The position numbers and the translations under genes were made by a program. A DNA stretch of 64,000 nt from Paenibacillus_T sp033239625 (GTDB lineage: Bacteria; Bacillota; Bacilli; Paenibacillales; Paenibacillaceae). This document shows positions 42,797 through 51,269 of the stretch, one piece after another (the stretch's first letter is position 1; each line of letters begins with the position of its first letter). Under the pieces are notes generated by a model, which was given only the letters and a program-made list of their open reading frames with translations, did no database searches and was not told the origin of the DNA. The stretch is from assembly GCF_033239625.1 (NCBI RefSeq), contig NZ_BTCK01000008.1, forward strand, positions 62,001 to 126,000, in the 5' to 3' direction.

Positions 42797-43678
42797 TTAA
42801 GCCTGCACCTCCCGCTTCTTCGTCAGCTGCACTTGAACGGTCGTTATTGCAGCGACAATAAGGAAGAAGATGAGCGCCTTCGCCGTGCCGAGTCCATAAC
42901 GGTTGTTCTGGAATGCCTCTGCATAGATGTTAAGCGCCACCGACTCCGTGGAGTTGAACGGTCCGCCCTTCGTGAGCGACAGAATAACGTCGAACGCCTT
43001 GAACGACCAGGAGAGCGATAAGAACAAACCGATCGTAACGGCTGGCATGACCAGCGGAAGCGTAATGTGACGCAGTCTCGTCAACGCGTTCGCTCCATCG
43101 ATGGACGCCGCTTCGTTCAGCTCCTTCGGCACGTTGATCATCGCCGCAATGTAGATGACCATCAGATAACCGGCGCCGCTCCACATGCTCACGATGACGA
43201 TCGCCCAGAAGGAGGTCGATTCATCTCCGAGCCACGGCAGATTGAACAGATGCCAGTTCGTTGCGCTGCCGATTGCCGCGAAGCCTTTGATAAAGATAAA
43301 CTGCCAGATGAACCCGAGCAGAAGTCCCCCGATTACGTTCGGCAGGAAAAATACGGTTCGAAGCGCCCCGCGCATCCGAAGCGGCTGCGTCAGCAGCAGC
43401 GCCAGCAGGAAAGCAAGCACGTTCGTCAATACAACAGCCGCCGCCGTCAGCTTGGCCGTAAACAGGAAGGAATGCCGGAAGCCCTCATCCTGCACCGCCG
43501 CCTTGAAGTTATCGAAGCCGACGAAGGAAGCGGTATCGGCTACGCCATTCCAATCCGTGAAGGCATAATACATGCCCAGGAAGAACGGAAGCAGCACTAT
43601 AAGTGCAAAAGCCGCAGTCGCAGGGCCTGTGAACACAAGCTGCTGCAGCCAACTGGATAACCACCATTTTCTCGTCAT
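42797..43678 (-). CDS. Carbohydrate ABC transporter permease (MalF type)
   Basis: 293 residues with six membrane helices. The EAA loop reads ELNEAASIDGANALTRLRHITLPLVMP (about 185-211). YAFTDWNGVADTASFVGFDNF near 33-53 is the usual periplasmic loop of CUT1 permeases. First gene of the permease operon, one base from the MalG-type gene. Its promoter/operator module lies just upstream (43715-43785), giving a leader of only about 30 bases. GGGGGACTC precedes ATG 43678. Confidence 0.95.
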   Translation of the reverse strand: MTRKWWLSSWLQQLVFTGPATAAFALIVLLPFFLGMYYAFTDWNGVADTASFVGFDNFKAAVQDEGFRHSFLFTAKLTAAAVVLTNVLAFLLALLLTQPLRMRGALRTVFFLPNVIGGLLLGFIWQFIFIKGFAAIGSATNWHLFNLPWLGDESTSFWAIVIVSMWSGAGYLMVIYIAAMINVPKELNEAASIDGANALTRLRHITLPLVMPAVTIGLFLSLSWSFKAFDVILSLTKGGPFNSTESVALNIYAEAFQNNRYGLGTAKALIFFLIVAAITTVQVQLTKKREVQA

Positions 43679-43714
43679 TAGGTTGAGTCCCCCTATCGCT
43701 TACTTAGTAAGCTT

Positions 43715-43785
43715 AGTATAGGGAATGTGCAACAACGTGCACACCGACGACAATGACTTCAAAGGTGGAACATATTGATATCTGA
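43715..43785 (-). promoter_or_regulatory. Promoter plus operator of the permease operon (module copy 2)
   Basis: The -10 is TATACT (43720-43715) and a weak -35 GTGCAC lies 16 bases upstream. The operator block (plus-strand AAAGGTGGAA...TTGATATCTGA) spans 43761-43785. Across the 45 bp from ACACCGAC to the operator end it matches copy 1 at 35 positions without gaps. The operator overlaps the -35 of the divergent kinase promoter. Confidence 0.75.
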
Positions 43786-43803
43786 ATGGACAAACTCTAT
43801 AAT
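43775..43803 (+). promoter_or_regulatory. Sigma-A promoter of the sensor kinase-regulator operon
   Basis: TTGATA (43775-43780) and TATAAT (43798-43803) are 17 bases apart. The -35 is part of the operator copy 2, so a protein bound there would repress this promoter while acting on the divergent permease promoter. A second TATAAT at 43870-43875 lacks a good -35. Confidence 0.75.
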
Positions 43804-43939
43804 AGTCCCTGTTCAAAAGGTACGGTTTTCAGCACCGAGAAGGTTGGAGCGGACTTTTTGAGCTTCCTCTATAATAGCCAATATTCCTACTCATGTCCTA
43901 ATCGGTCTACATCATTACGTATACGAAGGGGTCAGTTGA

Positions 43940-45760
43940 ATGCGGTTACACGCCTTAAGACGCAGCCTGCGCGCCAAGCTTGTCATTTTCCTGCTGCTTG
44001 CCATTACCTTGCCGCTGACTGCATCCATTATCATTACGAACATGCGAACATCCTCCATCGTAACGGATGACAAGGTGAAAACCGCAGCCAATCTGCTCTA
44101 TCAGGGCAAGACCAATCTCGAGCACTACTTGACGACGGTGACGCAGGCTTCGCTGCTCGTGTACAACGGTACATCCGGCGGCGATACGTTGTATCGCATC
44201 CTAGAGCGGGGACGCGAGGACTACTTGTCTGAGCAGGAAATTTATACAAGCCTCCAATCGATTGCCTTCGCTGTGAAGGAAGTGCATCAGGTCTACTTGC
44301 ATGCAGCGAAAGCCGAGCGTGGATATGTCATCGTTGGCGGCAACAAAAAGAAAACCGATCAGCCGCAGCCCAGCAACGCGGAGCTTCTGAAGGATGTCAG
44401 CGTCGCTGCCGTCTACGAGCCAACCCACAAGAGCGGCGATTACGGCATTCTGCTGCCTCCCTATTCCGTCAGCAAACGCGTCGTTTCGATCCATCGCAAA
44501 GTCATTGCGATACCGTCCGACGAACAGATCGGAACATTGTCCATCGATATTAATACATCCGTCATCGACGCCATCTGCGAGCAGCTCTATGACAACACGA
44601 AGGAGCAGCTGTACCTTCTATCGAAGGACGGTACTGTTGTATATGGCCCGAACTCCGCCGAAATCGGCTTAAGCTGGCATGATACAGAAGGCACAGCGCT
44701 GCTGCAGAGGGTCAGCGGCAGCGGGTCCTCCGTCTCGAACAGCGATACGTTCCGCGGCGTCTATGTATACGATCAACTGGAGCTGAATGGACTGGACTGG
44801 ACGATCGTCAAGCTCATTCCGAATTCGACGCTCCAAGCAGGCACGCGCCAAGTTACGATGGTCAATACGGTTGTGCTCACCGTATCCGGCATTATTGTAG
44901 CTATCGTTGCGGTGTTCATCTCCTTCTGGATTACATCGCCTATTCGCAAGCTGACCGAATATGCGAACCGCATTCAATCCGGTGAACTCGACATTGACAT
45001 ACGACTCAATCGTACCGACGAGATTGGTGCACTTGCGCGCCGTTTCCGCCTCATGATGGAGACGATCAACAATCTTGTCCTGCGCGAATACCGGCTTGAA
45101 ATCGCGAATAAGACCAATGAGCTGAAGGCGCTGCAGGCGCAGGTTCAGCCGCACTTCCTATATAATGCCCTGCAGATGATCGGTACGTCCGCGCTTCAGA
45201 GCGGCGCTCCCGGCGTCTACCAGCTCGTTATGCTGCTCGGCAAGCTGATGCGCTATTCCATGAGCGGCTCGAACAAGCCCGTGGCGCTCGCGCAAGAGAT
45301 CGAGCATACGACAGCCTATCTCGAGCTGCAGCAGCAGCGTTTCGGCGACAAGCTGCAGTATGGGATTGATATGGCGCCGGATACCGGGATGCTTCCCGTT
45401 CCACGCATGATTTTACAGCCACTCGCAGAAAATGTGTTTAAGCACGCCTTCGATCCAGCAGGCGGTGTCATGCGCGTTATCGTTCAAGCATTGCGCCGTG
45501 ATGAGCAGCTGCTCATCAGCGTCGAGAATGACGGCCCTCCGATCTCGGAGAGCCGATTGGATGAGCTTCGCAGCCTGATTCATCAGCAATCAGAACGAAG
45601 CGACCAGGAGCATATCGGTCTGTCCAATGTGCTGTCTCGGCTGCGGCTTAATTGCGGAGAAGAAGCCAGCATGACGCTCGAGGGCGGCACGAACGGCGGA
45701 CTGCGCGTCACGCTGCATGTGCCGATTCCGCAGGAATCAGAAGAGGAGGTGCAGCTATGA
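43940..45760 (+). CDS. YesM-type two-component sensor histidine kinase
   Basis: 606 residues. Membrane helix 1 at about 13-33, an extracellular sensor (about 35-305), helix 2 at about 308-330, then a HAMP linker (ITSPIRKLTEYANRIQSGELDI). The His_kinase domain has the phosphoacceptor His405 in QVQPHFLYNALQ, followed by the N-box PLAENVFKHAF and a GLSNVLSRLRL G-box-like end. These kinases usually sense extracellular sugars and phosphorylate an AraC-type regulator. Its stop overlaps the start of that regulator gene as ATGA. AAGGGG precedes ATG 43940. Confidence 0.95.
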   Translation: MRLHALRRSLRAKLVIFLLLAITLPLTASIIITNMRTSSIVTDDKVKTAANLLYQGKTNLEHYLTTVTQASLLVYNGTSGGDTLYRILERGREDYLSEQEIYTSLQSIAFAVKEVHQVYLHAAKAERGYVIVGGNKKKTDQPQPSNAELLKDVSVAAVYEPTHKSGDYGILLPPYSVSKRVVSIHRKVIAIPSDEQIGTLSIDINTSVIDAICEQLYDNTKEQLYLLSKDGTVVYGPNSAEIGLSWHDTEGTALLQRVSGSGSSVSNSDTFRGVYVYDQLELNGLDWTIVKLIPNSTLQAGTRQVTMVNTVVLTVSGIIVAIVAVFISFWITSPIRKLTEYANRIQSGELDIDIRLNRTDEIGALARRFRLMMETINNLVLREYRLEIANKTNELKALQAQVQPHFLYNALQMIGTSALQSGAPGVYQLVMLLGKLMRYSMSGSNKPVALAQEIEHTTAYLELQQQRFGDKLQYGIDMAPDTGMLPVPRMILQPLAENVFKHAFDPAGGVMRVIVQALRRDEQLLISVENDGPPISESRLDELRSLIHQQSERSDQEHIGLSNVLSRLRLNCGEEASMTLEGGTNGGLRVTLHVPIPQESEEEVQL

Positions 45761-47388
45761 TCGTCCTGATCGTTGACGACGAGCAGCATGCACGCGAAGC
45801 TGCGAAGCTGCTTGTCCCATGGGAGCAGCTTGGCGTAACCGAATTATTAGAGGCAGAGAACGGCGCGGAAGCGCAGGAGATCATAACCCGGAAACATCCG
45901 TCTATTATTGTAACGGATATGCATATGCCATTAACGGATGGCATGCAGTTGATCGAATGGCTGGACAGCAACGAGCCGGAAGCCAAGCTGATCGTCATTA
46001 GCGGCTATAATGATTTCAAGTATGTCCGTCATACACTAAAGCATGGCGGCATCGACTATTTGCTTAAACCGATTGATCCTGCGCAGCTGCTAAGCGCGGT
46101 CCATCGCGCCATTGAGATGCGGCAGCAGGAAGAGCAGGATCGTATCAAGCAGATCGAGCAAGGCATTACGATGAATCAGTACAAGCCTGTATATCGCGAC
46201 TATCTCTTCGGCCAGCTCATTGCGCCTCAGCATAGCGAGACCGAGCCGATGATTCGGCAGCTTGCTGAGCAGTTTCCGAGCATTGCAGGCGCAGACCAAT
46301 GCCGTGCAGCGCTGTTCCCGCTTCATGCCGTCATGCCTCGCTTGCTCCGTCGATTCGGCGGCGACCGCGATCTAGCCGTCTTCGCGCTGCAGAACGTATT
46401 GAACGATTTTATTGTGAACGACTGGCGCATCGGCTGCGCCTTCCGCTCCCCCACGGATCCAGAAGAGCTTATTGTGCTCTTCTGGCAGCAAGCCAGCGAC
46501 GACCAAAACTGTACGTCGCGAACCGAGCAGCTGGTCTCGGCGCTTCGCACCATGTTTGATCTGCCGTTCTACGCCGGCTTAAGCCGTGTGATGCCCTTCC
46601 CACAGGAAGCGGCGAACGCTGTCGAATCGGCACGTCGAGGCTGCCTCAGCCGAAACCTATTGGCCGCAGGAAGCGAATCGGTCTGGAGTGAAGCAGCCGC
46701 TCTTGCGCAACCGCAGGACGCTTCTTCACTGCCAGACCTTGCGGCACTTGCCGAGCCCATTCGCCTTGCGCTGCTTGGGAGGGACGATCCTTCGCTTCGC
46801 GCGGCGCTGGAGCCTTGGTTCATGGCAGCGAGCAAACTTGCTGTCATCACGCCGCTCCATGTAGAACGCTGGCAGAAGCAGCTGGACATCGCAGCGCTGC
46901 GCTGGCAGCATCGGGAGAATGAAGAGCAGGGAAATACGCTCGCCCAGCCGTTCTCGCTTCGCTTCCTCTATGAGGACAGCGGCGCATTGTCGCTGGAACG
47001 AACGAAGCAGCATTGGCTCGAGCGGCTGCTTGAGCATGCCGAAGCGATGGCACGGCTGCAGCGGCAGGAACGAAGCGTCATTGCCGATATGATCGATTAT
47101 ATTGAGCGGCATCTGCAGGAGGATTTGTCGCTGCAGCAGCTCGCGGCACGGTTTTTCTTAAGCCGGGAATACGTCTCCAGAAGGTTCCGTCAGGAAACCG
47201 GTGTCACATTGTCCGAATATGTCGAGCGGCATCGAATGGAGCATGCGACGAAGCTGCTGGCGAACCGCACTTACAAAGTCGCAGACATTGCGGAGCTCGT
47301 CGGTTACACGGATGAGAAGTATTTTAGCAAAGTGTTCAAGAAACATACCGGATTATCGCCGCAGCAATATCGCAAATCGGATTCGTAA
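45757..47388 (+). CDS. YesN-type response regulator with AraC DNA-binding domain
   Basis: 543 residues. Receiver domain 1-120: acidic pocket Asp7-Asp8, phosphoacceptor Asp54 (IIVTDMHMP) and Lys104 (YLLKPID). A long helical middle (about 140-430) is typical of YesN-like proteins. The AraC double HTH occupies the last 100 residues (LSLQQLAARFFLSREYVSRRF ... YKVADIAELVGYTDEKYFSKV). ATG 45757 overlaps the kinase stop and follows GAGGAGGTG; the frame extends 35 codons upstream but inside the kinase gene. It is the best candidate to bind the repeated operator modules at 41926-41950 and 43761-43785. Confidence 0.95.
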   Translation: MIVLIVDDEQHAREAAKLLVPWEQLGVTELLEAENGAEAQEIITRKHPSIIVTDMHMPLTDGMQLIEWLDSNEPEAKLIVISGYNDFKYVRHTLKHGGIDYLLKPIDPAQLLSAVHRAIEMRQQEEQDRIKQIEQGITMNQYKPVYRDYLFGQLIAPQHSETEPMIRQLAEQFPSIAGADQCRAALFPLHAVMPRLLRRFGGDRDLAVFALQNVLNDFIVNDWRIGCAFRSPTDPEELIVLFWQQASDDQNCTSRTEQLVSALRTMFDLPFYAGLSRVMPFPQEAANAVESARRGCLSRNLLAAGSESVWSEAAALAQPQDASSLPDLAALAEPIRLALLGRDDPSLRAALEPWFMAASKLAVITPLHVERWQKQLDIAALRWQHRENEEQGNTLAQPFSLRFLYEDSGALSLERTKQHWLERLLEHAEAMARLQRQERSVIADMIDYIERHLQEDLSLQQLAARFFLSREYVSRRFRQETGVTLSEYVERHRMEHATKLLANRTYKVADIAELVGYTDEKYFSKVFKKHTGLSPQQYRKSDS

Positions 47389-47466
47389 CAAGTTGTTCAC
47401 AATTATAATCGTTTTCTTTTGCCAATAGGTTGGTTATAATAAAAGCAATAATTGGAGGTGTGCGTG

Positions 47467-47565
47467 ATGTCGATTAAATTCCTTATCGTAATGACTGTCA
47501 TGGTACTGTTCGTCGTAGCGATCCTGACAGCGTCTTACAATGACGATAAAACGAAAGGCTTGTAA
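47467..47565 (+). CDS. Small single-pass membrane protein (32 aa)
   Basis: A 32-codon frame starting at ATG 47467, seven bases after TTGGAGGTG, and ending TAA at 47563-47565. Residues 4-22 are strongly hydrophobic (KFLIVMTVMVLFVVAILTA) and the tail is charged (YNDDKTKG). TATAAT at about 47436 is a likely -10, and a strong terminator follows at 47601-47648, so the frame forms its own short transcription unit. I do not recognise it. Small membrane peptides of this kind often modulate a larger membrane protein. Confidence 0.65.
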   Translation: MSIKFLIVMTVMVLFVVAILTASYNDDKTKGL

Positions 47566-47600
47566 TTCGGCCTTCCGAATGCTTTCATAAGGTATTACAC

Positions 47601-47648
47601 GCAAAATAGCGGTGCAAGAAGCCCAGGCTTCCTGCACCGCTATTTTGC
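47601..47648. terminator. Strong bidirectional terminator
   Basis: GCAAAATAGCGGTGCA pairs perfectly with its complement at 47633-47648, with an inner GAAGCC/GGCTTC stem. It lies between the 32-aa gene and the convergent AbrB-like gene. Confidence 0.9.
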
Positions 47649-47682
47649 ATTTCCCTATCCCCGAGTAACAACGTTCTCTTTA

Positions 47683-47931
47683 TTATCGGCGAAGCTGACT
47701 CATCTCTGTCGTACACTCTGCACACAGATAACGGTCCTTGAACTCACGTACTTCTTCCATGCTGCCGCAGAATACGCATCTTGGACGGTAACGCTCCAAA
47801 ATGATATGGTCACCCTGCACCAAAATTTCGACAGGATCTCCCTCGTTCATCGAATACCGTTTACGCAGCGATTTAGGCAGTACAATACGGCCCAATTGGT
47901 CAACCTTCCGAACAACACCTGCCGGTTTCAT
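47683..47931 (-). CDS. AbrB/SpoVT-type transition-state regulator with zinc-ribbon tail
   Basis: 82 residues. The N-terminal 50 residues are a swapped-hairpin AbrB DNA-binding domain (GVVRKVDQLGRIVLPKSLRKRY, DPVEILVQGDHIILERY). Instead of the usual AbrB C-terminal dimer domain it has a zinc knuckle: Cys52, Cys55, Cys70 and Cys73 (CVFCG...LCAEC). ATG 47931 is eight bases after AGGGGTG; an in-frame GTG two codons earlier sits too close to the site. AbrB-type proteins repress post-exponential and sporulation genes. Targets here are unknown. Confidence 0.9.
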   Translation of the reverse strand: MKPAGVVRKVDQLGRIVLPKSLRKRYSMNEGDPVEILVQGDHIILERYRPRCVFCGSMEEVREFKDRYLCAECTTEMSQLRR

Positions 47932-48078
47932 GTTCACTCACCCCTAATGTCTTCATTCGCAACCAGCTTTGAGAAACCTATGCTTTATTAACTTTCGATG
48001 GTTTTCGAGCTTTTCCTTCCCACATCCGTTATTTCTTAAAATCCTGCAATAATTATTATAATCTAGCGTTTTCGAAAC

Positions 48079-48549
48079 CTATTTATCGAACAATCCCGGA
48101 AAATCATTTTGCCGGAGCGCTTCGTATACGACGATGGCCGCAGAGTTAGCCAAGTTCAGCGAGCGCACCTTATCCGTCATCGGCATCCGAATCAACGTGT
48201 CGGGATGATCGTCGAGCAGCTGCTGCGGAAGCCCTTTCGTTTCTTTGCCGAATACGAACAGATCGCCATCCTTATATTCGAAATCGCTATAACGATGAGT
48301 TGCACGCGTGCTTGCCATGAAGAACCGGTGGCCTTGGAACCGCTCCTTCACTTCGTCGAAGCTGTCGTAGTACGTCAAATTGACCGCATACCAATAATCG
48401 AGCCCCGCCCGTTTGAGCGTTGCATCGTCTGTGCGGAAGCCAAGCGGACGAACGAGATGCAGATGCGTGCCCGTCGCAGCGCATGTTCTTGCGATATTGC
48501 CGGTATTTGCCGGAATCTCTGGTTCAACTAATACGATATGGAATGGCAT
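48079..48549 (-). CDS. trmL: tRNA (cytidine(34)-2'-O)-methyltransferase
   Basis: 156 residues, SPOUT class. Motifs: EPEIPANTGNIARTCAATG (motif 1, Asn15-Arg20), LFVFGKETKGLP (motif 2) and MPMTDKVRSLNLANSAAIVVYEALRQ (motif 3). The protein is the minimal knotted dimer of TrmL/YibK, which methylates the wobble ribose of tRNA-Leu. AAAGGGG precedes ATG 48549. It stands alone on the minus strand downstream of a divergent promoter region. Confidence 0.93.
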   Translation of the reverse strand: MPFHIVLVEPEIPANTGNIARTCAATGTHLHLVRPLGFRTDDATLKRAGLDYWYAVNLTYYDSFDEVKERFQGHRFFMASTRATHRYSDFEYKDGDLFVFGKETKGLPQQLLDDHPDTLIRMPMTDKVRSLNLANSAAIVVYEALRQNDFPGLFDK

Positions 48550-48640
48550 TGGGAGTTGTCCCCTTTCACGGTTCGTTTACAATTTGTGAGTAACATTTTT
48601 ACATACGGTTTACGTTATCATAATGCTGCGAGTATGGTAC

Positions 48641-48657
48641 TGCTTCATAATGAAGCA
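48641..48657. promoter_or_regulatory. Palindrome upstream of the OmpR-type regulator gene
   Basis: TGCTTCA-TAA-TGAAGCA is a perfect seven-base inverted repeat. It lies about 90 bp before the start of the plus-strand regulator gene and about 95 bp upstream of trmL. It could be an operator for either; no terminator features. Confidence 0.4.
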
Positions 48658-48729
48658 ACATAACCGAAGTTTTCATTAACAATTGACCTACTAAACCCAA
48701 TATAACTGTAAGTGAAGGAGTCCAAGCCG

Positions 48730-49464
48730 ATGACCAAGAAGAAAATATTGATCGTCGATGACGAACCATCCATCTCGATGCTTATTGAGTTCAATCTGAA
48801 GCTCGCAGGTTACGATGTACGTTGCGTTCACGATGGAGAAGCGGTGTTTGAACTGCTTAAGCCTTTCCGCCCTGACCTCATCGTCCTTGACCTGATGCTG
48901 CCGAAGATGGATGGCATTCAAGTATGCCGGGAGCTTCGTCGTCAAAATAACGCAGTTCCCATCATTATGCTCACTGCCCTGCAGGACGTTACGGACAAAA
49001 TCGCCGGCCTTGATAACGGCGCGGATGATTATATGACGAAGCCGTTCAGCCCGCAAGAGCTCATCTCTCGCATTCAGGCGATCTTCCGCCGTACGCAGTC
49101 GCTGCCAGGCGCAGGCGAGCCTGTCGTCTACGAGTACGGCCGGCTGACTGTACTGCCGGAGCAGCGCGAAGTGCGCATCGACGGCAAACCGATCGAGCTG
49201 ACGCCGAAGGAGTTCGAGCTGCTGCTGTTCCTGTGCCGCCACCGCGGCAAGGTGCTGAGCCGTCAACAGCTTCTGCATGGCGTATGGGATTATCATTTCC
49301 TTGGCGATACGCGTATCGTCGACGTGCATGTCAGCCATCTGCGGGACAAAATCGAGCGTAACGCACGCAGTCCTGAATATATCATTACAATCCGCAATGT
49401 CGGCTATAAGCTGACCGGACCTCAAGCTGCCGAGCCGCCTTCCCCGTCACAAGCAACGGTATAA
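48730..49464 (+). CDS. OmpR/PhoB-family response regulator, without adjacent kinase
   Basis: 244 residues. Receiver domain 1-120 with Asp10-Asp11 and phosphoacceptor Asp54 (LIVLDLMLP); the Thr (MLTAL) and Lys (TKPF) switch residues are present. The winged-helix domain (about 135-230) has the usual ELTPKEFELLLFLCRHRGKVLSR and DVHVSHLRDKIE. ATG 48730 follows AAGGAG; a GTG six codons earlier overlaps that site. The C-terminal PPSPSQ tail is disordered. The neighbours are trmL and serC, so its kinase lies elsewhere. It resembles PhoP-type regulators, but the target genes are unknown. Confidence 0.93.
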   Translation: MTKKKILIVDDEPSISMLIEFNLKLAGYDVRCVHDGEAVFELLKPFRPDLIVLDLMLPKMDGIQVCRELRRQNNAVPIIMLTALQDVTDKIAGLDNGADDYMTKPFSPQELISRIQAIFRRTQSLPGAGEPVVYEYGRLTVLPEQREVRIDGKPIELTPKEFELLLFLCRHRGKVLSRQQLLHGVWDYHFLGDTRIVDVHVSHLRDKIERNARSPEYIITIRNVGYKLTGPQAAEPPSPSQATV

Positions 49465-49496
49465 CACACAAACCAATAGCATATGCATGACAGAAG

Positions 49497-49532
49497 ACCG
49501 CCCTCTTCTCCCGACAGGAAGAAAAGGGCGGT
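49497..49532. terminator. Bidirectional terminator between regulator and serC genes
   Basis: ACCGCCCTcTTCT pairs with GAAGaAGGGCGGT. It lies between two convergent genes, with short T runs on the plus side. Confidence 0.75.
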
Positions 49533-49561
49533 TATTGTCGTTATGAGAGAAGCTTGTCGGC

Positions 49562-50650
49562 TTAGCCGTGCCGCTTCTGGAATTCAGCCATGAATTGCAC
49601 GAGCGCTTGGCAGCTTTCGAGCGGAACCGCGTTGTATGTCGAAGCGCGGAGACCGCCTACGCTGCGGTGTCCTTTAAGACCAACGAAGCCTTCTGCTTCC
49701 GATTCCTTCGCGAACAGCTTCTCGAGTTCTTCCGATTGGAGACGGAACGTAAGGTTCATGATCGAACGGCTCTCTGGTTGTGCGAATCCGCGGTAGAAGC
49801 CGCCGCTGTTGTCGATTGCGTTGTAGATCAGGTTCGTTTTGTCGCGGTTGTACTGCTCCATAGCAGCAACGCCGCCTTTTTCCTTCAGCCATTTCAGTAC
49901 GAGGCTCACCATGTATACCGAGAAAGATGGCGGCGTGTTGTACAGCGAATCGTTCTTCGCATGCGTGTCGTAACGCAGCATCGTAGGGATCGTCTTCGGG
50001 CTGTCTTGTGCGAGGTCTTCGCGAAGGATAACGATTGTTACGCCCGACGGACCGAGGTTTTTCTGAGCGCCTGCATAGATCATGCCGAATTTCGACACGT
50101 CTACCGGACGGCACAGGATGTCACTCGACATATCCGCGATCAGCGGCACATTGCCCGAATCCGGATATTGCTGATATTGCGTACCTTCGATCGTTTCGTT
50201 CGACGTTACGTGCAGGTATGCTGCGTTCTCAGGCAGTACGATGGAGGATACGTCTGGAATACGGTTGAACTTGTCCGCTTCCGACGATGCAACGATTGCC
50301 GTTTCACCGAACAGTTTTGCTTCTTTATATGCTTTTTCAGCCCAGCTGCCAGTCGCCACGTATGCGCCAGTCGTGCCTGGACGAAGGAAGTTCATTGGTA
50401 TGGAAGCGAATTGCGTGCTTGCTCCGCCTTGAAGCAGCAGCACTTTATAATTGTTCGGAATATTGAACAATTCGCGAAGCAGCGATTGCGCCTCATTGTT
50501 CACTTGCTCGTACAGCGCGCCGCGGTGGGACATCTCCATAATGGACATGCCTGCTCCATGGTAATCTACGAATTGCTCCTGCGCCTGCTGCAGTACCTCA
50601 AGCGGCAATGCTGCTGGTCCAGCGTTAAAGTTAAATGCGCGTTTCGTCAC
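49562..50650 (-). CDS. serC: Phosphoserine aminotransferase
   Basis: 362 residues. The start is GTG 50650, seven bases after AGGGGT, giving the family N-terminus MTKRAFNFNAGPAALP. The PLP lysine is Lys197 in AGAQKNLGPSG. The motifs SIMEMSHRG, LLLQGGASTQF and KGHRSVGGLRASTYNA are intact. The enzyme converts 3-phosphohydroxypyruvate to phosphoserine in serine synthesis and also acts in the pyridoxal phosphate pathway. It is transcribed alone; a TTGATG/TATCAT promoter lies about 95 bases upstream. Confidence 0.97.
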   Translation of the reverse strand: MTKRAFNFNAGPAALPLEVLQQAQEQFVDYHGAGMSIMEMSHRGALYEQVNNEAQSLLRELFNIPNNYKVLLLQGGASTQFASIPMNFLRPGTTGAYVATGSWAEKAYKEAKLFGETAIVASSEADKFNRIPDVSSIVLPENAAYLHVTSNETIEGTQYQQYPDSGNVPLIADMSSDILCRPVDVSKFGMIYAGAQKNLGPSGVTIVILREDLAQDSPKTIPTMLRYDTHAKNDSLYNTPPSFSVYMVSLVLKWLKEKGGVAAMEQYNRDKTNLIYNAIDNSGGFYRGFAQPESRSIMNLTFRLQSEELEKLFAKESEAEGFVGLKGHRSVGGLRASTYNAVPLESCQALVQFMAEFQKRHG

Positions 50651-50742
50651 CGTACACACCCCTGATCATCGATTTCAGAAATGAAAGCCTCTCCCTGTTT
50701 CTATCCGAGATGAAGCAAGTCCGTTTCCGTTTGGATATGGTT

Positions 50743-50771
50743 ATGATAGCAAGTTTAAGCTCACGCATCAA
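50743..50771 (-). promoter_or_regulatory. Sigma-A promoter of serC
   Basis: On the minus strand TTGATG (50771-50766) and TATCAT (50748-50743) are 17 bases apart. The leader to GTG 50650 is about 85 bases. Confidence 0.6.
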
Positions 50772-50826
50772 GTGTCTAAAAGTCGAACAAACTATATTAT
50801 TTCAGAAAAAATATTCGTGTTTTGAG

Positions 50827-51262
50827 TTTCTACCCGTCTAAATCCTCCCTCAAGGGAGGACTTTCAGGGGCTCTGCCCCTATGACCCCGATTTCTCATTT
50901 ATTAAATAATCATTTCAACACTTTTTACATTTCTTATGAACACATTTAAAACCAATTTTTCTACCCACCCAAACCCTCCCTGCAAGGGAGGGCCCCAAAG
51001 GTCCTAAGGGTACGCTCCCGATGTGGTTTCCTTGCGGAAACCTTTACCTCTGGACTCCTCACAAGGACGGTGTCTTGGTTGGATGGACGGTGCGCCCGCT
51101 CTTGCCGCCCAGCGGCAAAGCTTCTGGATTACTGTATCTAGTTACGTTCGCACGTCTGCTTACTTTGTTCGATCCTGCGCGCCTGTCACCGCCCATTGAT
51201 GGGACATCGATATGCTGCATCATTTGGTTATATAACCACTCAAACCCTATGCCAAAACGATA
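50827..51262. repeat. Non-coding region with two copies of a hairpin-bearing repeat
   Basis: Two related segments start TTTCTACCC at 50827 and 50958, each followed by an AAAyCCTCCCT...AAGGGAGG hairpin (TCCTCCCT pairs with AGGGAGGA at 50843-50860; CCCTCCCT pairs with AGGGAGGG near 50974-50992). The first copy also has AGGGGC-TCT-GCCCCT at 50866-50880. Further right lies GGTTTCC-TTGC-GGAAACC (about 51023-51040). An 80-codon frame at 51021-51263 has no ribosome binding site and I do not call it a gene. Confidence 0.6.
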
Positions 51263-51269
51263 GCTCATG

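Noticed and set aside
49568..50665. 365-codon plus-strand frame opposite serC
   Set aside because: Mirror of serC in another frame, no recognisable domain, Cys- and Arg-rich; serC is intact.
51021..51263. 80-codon plus-strand frame in the serC-glnA gap
   Set aside because: No ribosome binding site, low-quality composition, and it runs through a hairpin-rich repeat region. I keep it as repeat DNA.
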